This document shows, in pieces, positions 26,854 to 36,243 of a stretch of 64,000 nt of DNA. Within the stretch, counting starts at the first letter, position 1; every line of letters begins with the position of its first letter. Source of the stretch: a bacterium (GTDB lineage Bacteria > Gemmatimonadota > Glassbacteria > GWA2-58-10); the NCBI GenBank assembly GCA_021372515.1, contig JAJFUG010000072.1:64379-128378 (forward strand), in the 5' to 3' direction. The translations under genes and the position numbers were made by a program. Below the pieces are notes generated by a model. It was given only the letters and a program-made list of their open reading frames with translations, ran no database searches and was not told the DNA's origin.

Positions 26854-27166
26854 TAGCGCAGGTCCCGGCGGAATGGTCCATGGAGGGTTTTCCAGGTATA
26901 TGCCTCAAACTGTCGAGTGTTCCGTCAATTTAACAGCCCGGGGCCCATGTGACAAGCAAACGGCTGCGGCCGGAGGCCGCTCGGGGGGCCGGCGGGGCGC
27001 GAAAAGCGCCCGCCCGGCCGCGCCTTCGGCGCAGCCGGGCCCGCGTTTACGCGGCGCCGGCCCCCAGGCGGCAGAGCCCGGGACCCGCACCGCAGGCAAA
27101 AAAAGCCCGGCCTTGGGAGCCGGGCTTTTACTGTCGTCCTTTGTCTGGCAAGCGGAGAAAAACGCT
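26854..27166. other. Intergenic region with GC-rich stems
   Basis: 313 bases between DUF2723 copy 2 and the coiled-coil gene. It holds the terminator at 27099-27131 and a very G+C-rich block (26965-27075) with overlapping stems such as GGCGCGAAAAGCGCC. No coding frame looks real. Confidence 0.5.
27099..27131 (-). terminator. Rho-independent terminator after the coiled-coil gene at 27167
   Basis: Minus strand AAAAGCCCGGCTCCC...GGCCGGGCTTTTTTT; arms AAGCCCGGC and GCCGGGCTT followed by a T run. Confidence 0.8.
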
Positions 27167-28090
27167 TTACTTAGTCACGATCGCCAGGTAGGGCACTTTC
27201 CAGAACTGCTCGCGATCCAGCACCTTGAGCACGGACTTGCTGTTCTCGAGCTGCTCGACCTTGTAGCTGCCGGCCACGCGAGGTGGAATGATTTTCACGT
27301 CCGAGGCCTTGCAGTCCAAGGAGAAATCCGAGACCTTGGTCACGTCGATCTTGGAGAACACGCTGGTGTCGAACTGGCTGGACAGGGCCGGCTTCTTGCT
27401 GATGAAGCCCACGCGGTTGATCACGTTGCGCGCCTCGAGCTCCTTGGAGGTCCCGATCACGTAGTAAGCGGTGTTGCGGGTGTCCACCAGGGTCTGCTCG
27501 GTCTCATGCAGCTTGTCCTCGGTGTTCCGGAGGACTTTCTGCGAGAAACTCAGCGAGTCACGGGTCACGTGCAGGGCGACCTCTTTCTCCTCCAGCGCGG
27601 CTTTCAGGCTGGAGATAGTGGCCTGATTCTGGTTGATCTCTTTCTGCAGGTTGGCCACCATCTTTTCGAGGGCTTTGATGCGGAAATTGGATTTCTGCAT
27701 CTTGGATTTAAGGTCCTCGACATCGCGCTTGTCCTGTTCGAGCTGCATCTGGATAGCGGTGATGTCATCCAGGATCATGGCCTTCTTGCTCTTGTCCTTC
27801 TCGGCGGTGGTGATCAGGTTGCTGATTACCACCTGCTGGTCGCGGACATCTTTCAGCTTGGTGCCGATCTCGTCGATAGTGCCGCTAACTTCCGAGATAT
27901 AGCTGTTAAGGCTGTCCTGGGCGGCGATGAAACCGACCTTTTCGGTCTGCAGGGAGGCAATCTCCTGCTTTTTCTCCGAGATCGTCTTGAACTGCCAGAT
28001 GCCCACTCCGGCCAGAATGACGAGGAGAGCGACTACTACGTAAAGAGTGGTCTTGCCGTTGGAGCTGTTGCGGGAAGAGGTTTCAGACAT
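27167..28090 (-). CDS. Membrane-anchored coiled-coil protein with C-terminal domain
   Basis: 307 aa. Short polar N-terminus, one transmembrane helix (TLYVVVALLVILAGVGIWQF), then about 180 residues of charged heptads (EKKQEIASLQTEKVGFIAAQ; EEKEVALHVTRDSLSFSQKV) and a compact C-terminal domain beginning NTAYYVIGTSKELEARNVIN and ending FWKVPYLAIVTK. Similar proteins occur widely in Bacteroidetes-like genomes without clear function; they look like periplasmic rods tethered to the inner membrane. Upstream bases 28159-28200 contain a stem that could be regulatory. It is the only gene in its transcript. Confidence 0.75.
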   Translation of the reverse strand: MSETSSRNSSNGKTTLYVVVALLVILAGVGIWQFKTISEKKQEIASLQTEKVGFIAAQDSLNSYISEVSGTIDEIGTKLKDVRDQQVVISNLITTAEKDKSKKAMILDDITAIQMQLEQDKRDVEDLKSKMQKSNFRIKALEKMVANLQKEINQNQATISSLKAALEEKEVALHVTRDSLSFSQKVLRNTEDKLHETEQTLVDTRNTAYYVIGTSKELEARNVINRVGFISKKPALSSQFDTSVFSKIDVTKVSDFSLDCKASDVKIIPPRVAGSYKVEQLENSKSVLKVLDREQFWKVPYLAIVTK

Positions 28091-28481
28091 CGCGGGTCCT
28101 CCTTTCGAACCCGAACTGCGCGGTGGGGGCTTCAGGCCCCCTGTGAGTTATAAAAAATACCTGTACCGGATTTGGCACAGGCTTCTTACAGGTACTGCAG
28201 TCGACTGTCGCAGTAAATATAATCGGGAACTCCCCAGATGTCAAATAAAAATGCATTCCGTGAATACTCATTCGCTGCCAGACTCTTTGAAAATCAGACA
28301 ATGGGTTTTGGCTGACGAATAAAAATACAGCGATGATGAAATTTCGGCAAGGAAAATGATGATTTGCCGGCCGGTTGTTGCGATCGAATCCTGAACCGGC
28401 GGCAAAAAAGCAGGGGGCGCGGTTGAACGCACCCCCTGCATGTCACGATGCATAGCGAGAATTTTCGTTGAGCGCCGACCG
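28091..28481. other. Intergenic region upstream of the coiled-coil gene
   Basis: 391 bases. Besides the RND operon terminator it contains GGGGGCTTCAGGCCCCC (28124-28140), a hairpin just before the coiled-coil gene's start, and inverted arms TACCTGTA / TACAGGTA about 24 bases apart near 28160-28200. The remaining part is A+T-rich and shows no gene. Confidence 0.5.
28404..28440 (-). terminator. Rho-independent terminator of the RND efflux operon
   Basis: Minus strand GCAGGGGGTGCG-TTCAA-CGCGCCCCCTGC then TTTTTT, 42 bases after the RND stop. Confidence 0.85.
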
Positions 28482-31400
28482 TCAGGCGACCGGCAGGCTC
28501 TTTTTCCGTCCACGGCGCAGACGGTTCTGAAGCTGGTCCATGTAGAGGTAGAACACCGGCGTGACGAACAGGGTCAGGAACTGCGAGAACACCAGCCCGC
28601 CCACAACTGCCAGGCCCAGGGGCTGACGGGCCTCGCCGCCGGCGCCGTAGCCCACCGCGATCGGCAACGTGCCCATCAGGGCGGCCATGGTGGTCATCAT
28701 GATCGGCCGGAAACGCACCTTGCAGGCCTCGTAGATCGAGTCGTAGGCGCTGCGTTTCTGCTCGCGCTGGGCCTCCAGGGCGAAATCGATCATCATGATC
28801 CCGTTCTTCTTGACCAGGCCCACCAGCATCACGATACCCACGAAAGCATAAATATTCAACTCCACCTTGAACAGCAGCAGCGTGACCAGCGCCCCGAACC
28901 CGGCAAAGGGCAGGGCGGTCAGGATGGTCAGCGGGTGGATGAAGCTCTCGTACAGGATGCCCAGCACGATGTAAATCACCAGCACGGCCAGCAGCAGAAG
29001 GTACTGCATGCCGCTGATCGAGGACTGGAACGCCTGGGCCGTGCCCGAGAATGTGGTGCTGATCGTGGCCGGCATGCTCTGGCGCGAAATTTCCTCCACG
29101 GTCGATACCGCCTGGCCCAGGGAGACTCCCGGCGGAAGGTTGAACGAGATGGTCACCGAGGGCAGTTGCCCGAAATGCGAGACCGTGAGCGGCCCCAGGG
29201 TGCGCTCCAGCTTGGCCACCACCTCCAGCGGCACCAGCTTGCCGCTGTTCGAGCGCACGTACAGCAGCGCGAGCATGTCCGGGTCGCGCTGAAACTTGGG
29301 GTCGAGTTCCATGATCACGTAATAGGTGTTGTTCGGCGTGTAGATCATGGAGACCTGGCGGTCGCCGTAGGCACTGTAGAGGGCGCTTTCCACCTGCTCG
29401 GCGCTGATCCCCAGGCTGGAGGCCTTGTCCCGGTCGATCTTCACCTCCACCGTAGGGTTGGTGATCTGCAGGTCCGTGTTCACGTCCAGGAACCCCGGCG
29501 CGGCTTTCAGCTTTTCGAGCAGGATGTTGGAATACTTGTACAGCTCGTCCGTGTCCGTGCTCTGCAGGATGAACTGGTACTGGCCCTTGGTCATGGTGCC
29601 GCCGATACGGATGGGCGGCGGGTTCTGCATGTAGGCCATGATCCCTGGGATTTTCGACACTTCCGGGCGAAGCTGCTGGATCACCTCATCCACAGAGGCC
29701 TTGCGCTCGTGCCTGGGTTTCAGCCTCAACATCAGGGTGCCGCCGTTGGCCCCGGAGGAGCCGCGCGCCCCGGCGCTGCACATGAACGCGTCCACGTTGG
29801 GGTTCTGACGCACCGCGTCCGCCACGGCCCGCTGGTGCTTGACCATATCCTCGAACGAGATGCCCTGGGCCGCCTCGGTCATGATGAACAGCTGGCCGTT
29901 GTCCTGGCTGGGCAGGAAACCCTTGGGGGCGATCTTGAACAGGTAGCCCATCAGGATCAGAATCAGCACCGAATAGAACATGGTGAAACCGCGGTGGTGG
30001 AGCGACCAGGCCAGACCCTTTTCGTAGACGGCCAGCATGCGGTCGAAAAAGCGCTCGCTCGCCCGGTAGAACCGTCCGTGGCTCTTGTGCGACTGAGCGG
30101 AGAGGATACGGCTGCCCAGCATCGGGGTCAGTGTCAGCGAGATGAACCCGGATAGCAGGATCGCCACGCTGATCGAGACCGCGAACTCGTGGAACAGCCG
30201 CCCGATCAGCCCGCCCATCATCAGCACCGGGATGAACACCGCCACCAGCGACAGGGTCATCGACATGATAGTGAACCCGATCTCGCGCGACCCGTCCAGG
30301 GCCGCCTGGAGCGGTTTCTTGCCCATCTCCATGTGGCGCACGATGTTTTCCAGCATCACTATCGCGTCATCCACCACGAACCCGATCGAAAGGATCAGCG
30401 CCATGAGCGACAGGTTGTTCAAACTGTAGCCCAGTAGTTGCATCACCGCGAACGTCCCCACAATCGACATCGGCAGCGACAGGCTGGGGATCAGGGTGGC
30501 CGAGACGTTGCGCAGGAACAGGAATATCACCAGCACCACCAGGCCCAGGGTCAGCCACATGGTGAACTTGACGTCCGTGAAGGACTCGCGGATCGAGTTC
30601 GAGCGGTCGAACAGGATCTGAAGGTTGACCGAGGGCGGCAGCTTGGCCCTGAACTGCGGCAGAAGGTCCTTGACCGCCTGGGCCACGGCAACGGTGTTGG
30701 TCCCCGGCTGGCGCTGGATCGCCAGGATCAGGGCCCGCTGGTCCACGAACCAGGCCGCGGTCTTGTCGTTCTCCACGCTGTTGATCACCCGTCCCAGCTC
30801 GCCCAGGCGCACCGGGCGTCCGTTGCGGTAGGCCACGATCACAGGCTCGTATTTCTTGGCCTCGTTGAGCTGGCCGGTGGCCTCCACGGTGAAAGCCTTG
30901 TAGCGGCCGTAGAGGATACCGGTGGGAAGGTTCACGTTGGCCGATTTGATCGCCTGCTGCACCTCGTCGATCCCGATCCCGCGCGAGGCCAGGAGCTTGG
31001 GGTCCAGGTAGGCCCGCACGGCGTATTTCTGCGAGCCGTACACGTTCACCTGGGCCACGCCGTTGACCATCGAAATCCGCTGCGCCATCATCGTCTCGCC
31101 GTACTCGTCCAGGTCCGACAGCGGCATGGTGGGCGAGGTGAGGGCCAGGTAGAGAATCGGCATGTCGGCCGGGTTCACCTTGCGGTACGACGGCGGGCTG
31201 GGCATGTCGGCGGGAAGCTGGCGCTGGGCGGTCGAGATGGCCGACTGTACGTCCAGCGCCGCGGCGTCCAGGTCGCGCGACAGGTCGAACTGAAGGGTGA
31301 TGCTGGTGCTGCTCTGGCTGCTGGTCGAGGTCATGGAGCTCAGGCCGGAGATAGTCGAGAACTGGCGCTCCAGCGGGGTCGCCACCGCGCTGGCCATGGT

Positions 31401-31571
31401 CTCGGGGCTCGCCCCGGGCAGCGAGGCCGACACTTGCAGCGTGGGGAAATCCACGTTGGGCAGCTCGGCCACGGGCAACTGACGGTAGGCGTATATGCCG
31501 AACAGCAGGATGGCGAACATGATAAGAATAGTCGCCACCGGGCGTCTGATGAAAAGTTCGGAGAAATTCAT
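28482..31571 (-). CDS. RND multidrug efflux transporter, inner-membrane pump
   Basis: 1029 aa, standard AcrB/MdtC length with twelve membrane helices and two large periplasmic loops. NFSELFIRRPVATILIMFAI at the start, PGASPETMASAVATPLERQF (porter domain), and GFVVDDAIVMLENIVRHMEM in helix 4 with the paired Asp residues needed for proton relay. Works as a trimer with the adaptor (31568) and TolC-type channel (32749). Its start overlaps the adaptor stop by four bases (ATGA), so it is the last gene of tetR-tolC-adaptor-pump. Substrate range cannot be told. Confidence 0.93.
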   Translation of the reverse strand: MNFSELFIRRPVATILIMFAILLFGIYAYRQLPVAELPNVDFPTLQVSASLPGASPETMASAVATPLERQFSTISGLSSMTSTSSQSSTSITLQFDLSRDLDAAALDVQSAISTAQRQLPADMPSPPSYRKVNPADMPILYLALTSPTMPLSDLDEYGETMMAQRISMVNGVAQVNVYGSQKYAVRAYLDPKLLASRGIGIDEVQQAIKSANVNLPTGILYGRYKAFTVEATGQLNEAKKYEPVIVAYRNGRPVRLGELGRVINSVENDKTAAWFVDQRALILAIQRQPGTNTVAVAQAVKDLLPQFRAKLPPSVNLQILFDRSNSIRESFTDVKFTMWLTLGLVVLVIFLFLRNVSATLIPSLSLPMSIVGTFAVMQLLGYSLNNLSLMALILSIGFVVDDAIVMLENIVRHMEMGKKPLQAALDGSREIGFTIMSMTLSLVAVFIPVLMMGGLIGRLFHEFAVSISVAILLSGFISLTLTPMLGSRILSAQSHKSHGRFYRASERFFDRMLAVYEKGLAWSLHHRGFTMFYSVLILILMGYLFKIAPKGFLPSQDNGQLFIMTEAAQGISFEDMVKHQRAVADAVRQNPNVDAFMCSAGARGSSGANGGTLMLRLKPRHERKASVDEVIQQLRPEVSKIPGIMAYMQNPPPIRIGGTMTKGQYQFILQSTDTDELYKYSNILLEKLKAAPGFLDVNTDLQITNPTVEVKIDRDKASSLGISAEQVESALYSAYGDRQVSMIYTPNNTYYVIMELDPKFQRDPDMLALLYVRSNSGKLVPLEVVAKLERTLGPLTVSHFGQLPSVTISFNLPPGVSLGQAVSTVEEISRQSMPATISTTFSGTAQAFQSSISGMQYLLLLAVLVIYIVLGILYESFIHPLTILTALPFAGFGALVTLLLFKVELNIYAFVGIVMLVGLVKKNGIMMIDFALEAQREQKRSAYDSIYEACKVRFRPIMMTTMAALMGTLPIAVGYGAGGEARQPLGLAVVGGLVFSQFLTLFVTPVFYLYMDQLQNRLRRGRKKSLPVA

Positions 31572-32752
31572 TGCACGCCCCCACCCGCGGCGGAGTCGGG
31601 CGCGCTCGCGCTCAAGCCGCTCTTGAACTGGACTGTCGAGCCGGGACGCAGCCGCAACTGGCCGTCGGTGACCACAACTTCCGAGGGCTGAAGGCCGCTG
31701 TCGAACACTGTGAGGTTGTCGCTGTCGTAGGAGACCGCCACCGGGCGCGACTCCACGCTCATGTCGGGCTTGACCACGTAGACGAAGCTGCCGTTCTGGC
31801 CCGGCTGCACGGCCTGCGAGGGCGCGGTGACCACCCCGTGCAGGATTTTCAGCACCAGGCGCGTGTCCACGAACTGTCCCGGCCAGAGGGCCAGGTCCTG
31901 GTTGTCGAACACGGCCTTGAGCCGCAGTGTGCCGGTGGCTTCATCCACCATGTTGTCCAGGAAACTGAGCCGGCCCTCGTGCAGCTTCTCCCCGTCGTCC
32001 GGGATGTTGACCAGCACGCGCAGCTCACCGTCGGCTCCGTCCTGGGCCCGTATCTCGGTCAGGTAGCGCTCGGCGATGGTGAAAGTGACATAGATCGGGC
32101 GCACCTGGTTGATCACCACCAGTTCGCCCTCGTTGGCCTTGATCACGTTGCCCTGGTCGACCATGCGCATGCCCGTGCGGCCGTCCAGCGGCGAGCGGAC
32201 CGAGCAGAAATCGAGGTTCAGCTTCGCGTTGTCCAGGTCGGCCCGGGCGGCCATGACCGAGGCTGCGAGCTGGCGTTCCTGGGCCTGCATGTCATCGAAC
32301 TGCTGGGCGGTGATGTATTCCTTGCGCACCAGCTCGGAGTAGCGTTTCACTGTTTCGCGAGCATTCAGCCAGGCCGCGCTGTCGCGGGCCAGGTCCGCGC
32401 GGGCGGACTCCAGCGCGGCCTGGTAGGGGGCCGGGTCGATCAGGAACAGCATGTCGCCGCGCCTGACATCCTGGCCCTCCTCGAAATACACTTTCTTTAT
32501 CTCACCGCCCACCCGGGCCTTGACCGACACGGTGTTGTAGGCCTCCACGCTCCCGATGGAGCGCACTTCCAGGGGCACGTCCTGCACCTTGACCGTATCG
32601 ACCAGCACAGGCACCGGGGGCGCCACGGCCGGCCTGTCGTTCCCGTTGCAGGCGGCCAGGCTGATCAGGCCCAGGCAGAGCGCCGGGGCGGCCAGGCTCC
32701 GGATGTTTCTTCTCACGCCGAATCCCGCATTCATCTTCGCACTCATACTCAT
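31568..32752 (-). CDS. RND efflux periplasmic adaptor (membrane fusion lipoprotein)
   Basis: 394 aa. Signal peptide with lipobox LISLAACNG, so probably a lipid-anchored protein. VEAYNTVSVKARVGGEIKKV and FEEGQDVRRGDMLFLIDPAP form the lipoyl-like half-motif, followed by an alpha hairpin (residues about 105-165), the second lipoyl half with FCSVRSPLDGRTGMRMVDQG, and beta-barrel and membrane-proximal domains. It bridges the RND pump and outer-membrane channel. ATG 32752 overlaps the tolC stop as ATGA. Confidence 0.92.
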   Translation of the reverse strand: MSMSAKMNAGFGVRRNIRSLAAPALCLGLISLAACNGNDRPAVAPPVPVLVDTVKVQDVPLEVRSIGSVEAYNTVSVKARVGGEIKKVYFEEGQDVRRGDMLFLIDPAPYQAALESARADLARDSAAWLNARETVKRYSELVRKEYITAQQFDDMQAQERQLAASVMAARADLDNAKLNLDFCSVRSPLDGRTGMRMVDQGNVIKANEGELVVINQVRPIYVTFTIAERYLTEIRAQDGADGELRVLVNIPDDGEKLHEGRLSFLDNMVDEATGTLRLKAVFDNQDLALWPGQFVDTRLVLKILHGVVTAPSQAVQPGQNGSFVYVVKPDMSVESRPVAVSYDSDNLTVFDSGLQPSEVVVTDGQLRLRPGSTVQFKSGLSASAPDSAAGGGVQ

Positions 32753-34230
32753 TTACCCTCGTTCGTGGCGTTGCCTGCGGTTGGGATCAAACTCGTCTGT
32801 CCCAGGCCCAGCGAGCCGGTGTCTTTCGCCAGCCGGGCCAGACAGAGGAACCAGTCGGTGCGGGCCTGGATGTTCTGCGCCCGGGCGTCCTCGAGCGCAG
32901 ACTGGCTCTGCAGCAGCTCCAGGATCGAGCCAACTCCAGAGCGGTAGCGCTCCAGGGCCACCTTGTGCGATTCATCCGCGCTGGCCAGGAGGTCGCGGCT
33001 GGTGGCCAGGCGCTTGGCCGCGGTCTGAAGGTCGTAATAGCTGGTCCAGACATCCAGCACCACCTGCTGCTGGACGCCGCGGGCTTGCTCCTCGGCGCCC
33101 TCGGCCTTGGCGCGCGCCTCCAGCATATCGTTCTCGGCCTTGAACCCGGTAAACAGCGGCACACTCACGCCCAGCGATACGTTGTAGGTGTCGCCCTGAC
33201 GGTCCCGGCTGTTGTAGTAGATACGTCCGGCGCCGCCGGTCAGGCTGATTTCGGGGTAGCGCGCCCGGCTGATCGAGGCCGACTCGGCGCGGGCCTTGAG
33301 CGCCTGGGCGCGCGCGGCGGCCAGGTCGGGACGGCGGGCCAGGGCCTCGTCGATCAGGCGGTCCACCGTGACTGTCACCGAGTCGGCCGGCACGTCCTCG
33401 GGCAGATAGTCGATATCGTATTCCAGGTCGGCGGGCAGGCCCATGACCGTGGCCAGGCTGCCGCGCAAGGTCTTGATCTGTCCCTCCACGCTCAGCATGG
33501 ACAGCTCGGCCTGCGAGGCGCGCGTCTTGGCCTGGAGCACGTCCGCCACCGTGGCCAGCCCGGCGGCGCGGCGCTGCTCGGCGGCGTCCAGGTCACGGCG
33601 GGCCTCCTCCAGGGAGGCCTGGCTGGACTTGTACATGGCCTTGGAGTACTGGTACTGGTAATAGGCCTGCTGCACGGCCAGGATCACGGTCTGCACCGTG
33701 GCGTTGTGGCTCCAGTTCCGGGCGAGCATGTCCTGGCGGGCGGCTTCTACATCCGCGATGCGGCGGCCGAAATTGAACAGGATGTAGCTCAGGCTCACCC
33801 CGGCGTCATAGCTGATCGACTTGTAGGCCAGCCGTCCCCCGGCCGTGGAGCCGCGGGAGTGTCCGTAGCCGCCGTCCGCGTCCAGCCTGGGCAGCCAGGC
33901 GGCTTTCTCGCTGCCGTAGTGCGCCGCGGCGGCGCGGGCGGACTGCCAGCTCGCCCGGGTGAGCGGGTTGTTGCTCAGGGCGATGTCCACGATGTCGGCC
34001 AGGGTCCAGTTGCGGGCCCGCATCTCTGGGCTGATCGCCTCCAGGCCGCTGTGCGTGGTGTCGCGCGTCACGGCCGGGGCCGCGGCGTTTTTGGGAGGCC
34101 GCCACTGGCTGTCCGGCGCGCTCGGGATACGGTGTTCGAGCGGGCGCTCGGCCAGGCGGGTGCAGGCCGTGAGAGCCAGCAGGCCCAGGATCAGGAGCAG
34201 CCCCGTCTTTTTCAACTCTGTTTGCTTCAT
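32749..34230 (-). CDS. TolC-family outer membrane efflux lipoprotein (NodT-like)
   Basis: 493 aa with lipoprotein signal LLLILGLLALTACTRLAERP. Two OEP repeats follow: SNNPLTRASWQSARAAAAHY and ARRPDLAAARAQALKARAES at matching places in each half, with long helical stretches (AQAKTRASQAELSML-type) that build the periplasmic tunnel, and GVSVPLFTGFKAENDMLEA at the second beta segment. Nine bases downstream of tetR, so cotranscribed. It forms the exit duct of the efflux system. Confidence 0.92.
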   Translation of the reverse strand: MKQTELKKTGLLLILGLLALTACTRLAERPLEHRIPSAPDSQWRPPKNAAAPAVTRDTTHSGLEAISPEMRARNWTLADIVDIALSNNPLTRASWQSARAAAAHYGSEKAAWLPRLDADGGYGHSRGSTAGGRLAYKSISYDAGVSLSYILFNFGRRIADVEAARQDMLARNWSHNATVQTVILAVQQAYYQYQYSKAMYKSSQASLEEARRDLDAAEQRRAAGLATVADVLQAKTRASQAELSMLSVEGQIKTLRGSLATVMGLPADLEYDIDYLPEDVPADSVTVTVDRLIDEALARRPDLAAARAQALKARAESASISRARYPEISLTGGAGRIYYNSRDRQGDTYNVSLGVSVPLFTGFKAENDMLEARAKAEGAEEQARGVQQQVVLDVWTSYYDLQTAAKRLATSRDLLASADESHKVALERYRSGVGSILELLQSQSALEDARAQNIQARTDWFLCLARLAKDTGSLGLGQTSLIPTAGNATNEGK

Positions 34231-34239
34231 CTTGAGTTC

Positions 34240-34875
34240 TCACCTTTGTCCTTGCCGGTCACCTGGACCGGGCTGTCCGATACCGTGAATCAGCATGTCC
34301 CTGAGTAGCGCCGCGTCGTCCTCCACCGGTCCGGGGTCTTCGCAGATCAGCCTCCGGCCGATCATCGCGATGTCCGCCTCCAGGATCACCGTGGCTACCT
34401 TGAGTGGGTCGAGGGGCCGGAACAGGCCGGCCTGCATCCCCGCCTCGACCACCGCGGCGGTGCGCTCCATCAACTGGCGGAAGCGGCTGTTCTTGTAGCG
34501 CGCGGCCTTGCTCTGGGCCAGAGTGCGGTCGTAGAGCAGCACGCGGAAAAAGCTGCGGTGCCGCTCGAAGAACCCCAAGTGGCGCTGGATCATCTCGGCC
34601 AGAAGGACATCCGGCGGGCCGGTCCGGCCCAGGGTCTCGAGAAGCTCGTCCTGCATCGGGACCAGGCAGTGGTCCACCGTGGCCCGCACCAGGGCGCTCT
34701 TGGTGGTGAAATAGCGGTAGAGCGTGCCCTTGGCCACTCCGGCCTCGGCGGCCACCCGGTCCATGCTGAAACCCTGCACGCCGTCCGCCGCGATGATCCG
34801 TGTCACCGCATCCACGATGTTCTGGCGGGCGAGCTGGACAAGCAGGGCCTTGTGTTTTGGCACTGAGACATTCAT
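34240..34875 (-). CDS. TetR-family transcriptional repressor of the efflux operon
   Basis: 211 aa. N-terminal helix-turn-helix FSMDRVAAEAGVAKGTLYRYFTTKSALVRA (residues about 35-64, shown as the family pattern of T-x-x-x-I-A-x-x-A-G-V then L-Y-x-Y-F), then an all-helical ligand domain with several Arg-rich helices. ATG 34875 follows GGAGG; the frame extends 13 codons upstream through the operator, so that start is rejected. First gene of tetR-tolC-adaptor-pump. The palindrome at 34894-34919 just upstream suggests it represses its own operon and is released by a ligand, probably a pump substrate. Confidence 0.9.
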   Translation of the reverse strand: MNVSVPKHKALLVQLARQNIVDAVTRIIAADGVQGFSMDRVAAEAGVAKGTLYRYFTTKSALVRATVDHCLVPMQDELLETLGRTGPPDVLLAEMIQRHLGFFERHRSFFRVLLYDRTLAQSKAARYKNSRFRQLMERTAAVVEAGMQAGLFRPLDPLKVATVILEADIAMIGRRLICEDPGPVEDDAALLRDMLIHGIGQPGPGDRQGQR

Positions 34876-34893
34876 CACGATCCTCCCGTTACA

Positions 34894-34919
34894 AAAAAAT
34901 GACCGCCCGGTCATTTTTT
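34894..34919. promoter_or_regulatory. TetR-type operator
   Basis: Twelve-base arms AAAAAATGACCG and CGGTCATTTTTT around a 2-base centre, 19-44 bases before the tetR ATG and just downstream of the predicted transcription start. A weaker inverted GACT-GAGC-AGTC lies at 34921-34932. Confidence 0.8.
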
Positions 34920-34932
34920 GGACTGAGCAGTC

Positions 34933-34961
34933 ATTTTAATAAAGCCGCGGCTGCAAGTCAA
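34933..34961 (-). promoter_or_regulatory. Promoter of the tetR-tolC-adaptor-RND operon
   Basis: Minus strand TTGACT (34961-34956), 17-base spacer, TAAAAT (34938-34933). The operator lies immediately downstream, so repressor binding would block elongation or promoter clearance. Confidence 0.75.
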
Positions 34962-35013
34962 GCCGACAGAAGGAGTGCCGGGTCCGGTTCTAAAAGCACT
35001 GATACAGCGAGAT

Positions 35014-36192
35014 TTACGGCTTACGATCCCTTGCGGCGAGTTTCCGCCAGGCCGGGTCTTGCTGCAGCACGGGCGGCAGGTTGTCGCGGATCACCCGGGC
35101 CAGGATACGCTCGGCGAAACAGGTCTTATGGACTATGTCGGTGAACAGATGCTGCCCCTCGCTGCGGGCCACATCCAGCGACGGCAGCGGGTCGATCACC
35201 GGCACGCCCGCCGCCCGGCAGAAATCGGTCTGGATCGTGTTGACCAGGCGCTGCTTGAGCGGGAAATTATCCGATCCGGCCAGTTTATTCAGTTCCGGGC
35301 TGTATTTCAGGCTGCCGGAGAGCAGGCCCTCCAGCGTGGCCCGGTCGGTCAGGTCGAGGCTGTCGGCGCCCAGCGGAAAATCGATCGCCTGACGGACATA
35401 GACGAACTGGATTGAGCGCTCCCGGCAGGCCTGGATTATCTGCCGCATCCCCTGCTCGATCAGCCGGGTCTCCTCGCCGGAGCGGCCGCTGTTTCCGCCG
35501 CTCAGCATACGGTCCGCCTGGCGGTAGTGCCATTTCTGCACCAGGTAGGTGTAGAGCATGGAGGAAAAGTACAGCCTGCGGTGCAGCCAGCCGAAAGTGC
35601 TGCGGCCGAGCAGCCCGATTTTCTTGTCCAGCAGGCCCTTGTTCACGTCGTTGTAAGCCTCGTAGTAGATCACCATGTCCGGCTGAAGGGCGAAGCCGTA
35701 GTTCTGCAGGTGCAGGAACACCGACTCCGAGTTGTAGCCCACCTTGCCGCCGTTGATCACCTCGTAATGCACTCCTGCCGTGGTGGAATCGTTCAGCATG
35801 GTCTCGAGCTGGGCGGACCAGGTTTCCTCATCCGCGTTGTTGCGGCTCTCCACCGTGGAGCCTCCCACGGTCAGGATACGGTAGGTCCCGTCTGCCTTGA
35901 GCGGCTGGAACGCCTTACCGCGCCAAGTGAAGCCGTTGATCTGGTGATAGGTCTGGGGCAGGCTTTCTCCGCTGCACGGGGAATAGATCAGCGTGTCGCG
36001 CGGGGCGTTGACCCGGATCACCTGCGGGATGTTGATCACGTCCACCTTGCTTTTCCACATGAACGGGGCGAGCAGGTACGGCAGCCCGTCCTCGTGCGCC
36101 CGGTAGTACTTTATCCGGCAGGCGCTCTCGCCCAGGAGAACGATGACAACGAGCGGCAGCAGGGAGAACAGGAGTTTTTTCCACAGGCTCAT
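35014..36192 (-). CDS. Membrane-anchored SGNH/GDSL-type hydrolase
   Basis: 392 aa. One N-terminal membrane helix (LLFSLLPLVVIVLLGESACR), then an SGNH fold: block I TVGGSTVESRNNADEETW with the Ser nucleophile, VINGGKVGYNSES with block II Gly, YYEAYNDVN with block III Asn, and LFTDIVHKT near the C-terminus with the Asp and His of block V. Such enzymes are esterases or acetyl transferases acting on extracytoplasmic glycans or lipids. Codons at the end give a basic tail. Downstream (51 bases) of the DegT aminotransferase, possibly one transcript. Confidence 0.8.
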   Translation of the reverse strand: MSLWKKLLFSLLPLVVIVLLGESACRIKYYRAHEDGLPYLLAPFMWKSKVDVINIPQVIRVNAPRDTLIYSPCSGESLPQTYHQINGFTWRGKAFQPLKADGTYRILTVGGSTVESRNNADEETWSAQLETMLNDSTTAGVHYEVINGGKVGYNSESVFLHLQNYGFALQPDMVIYYEAYNDVNKGLLDKKIGLLGRSTFGWLHRRLYFSSMLYTYLVQKWHYRQADRMLSGGNSGRSGEETRLIEQGMRQIIQACRERSIQFVYVRQAIDFPLGADSLDLTDRATLEGLLSGSLKYSPELNKLAGSDNFPLKQRLVNTIQTDFCRAAGVPVIDPLPSLDVARSEGQHLFTDIVHKTCFAERILARVIRDNLPPVLQQDPAWRKLAARDRKP

Positions 36193-36243
36193 GCGGGCGT
36201 CCCCCGACAGGTTGAGGCTGCGCCTTGGTCGCAGCCGGACGGA

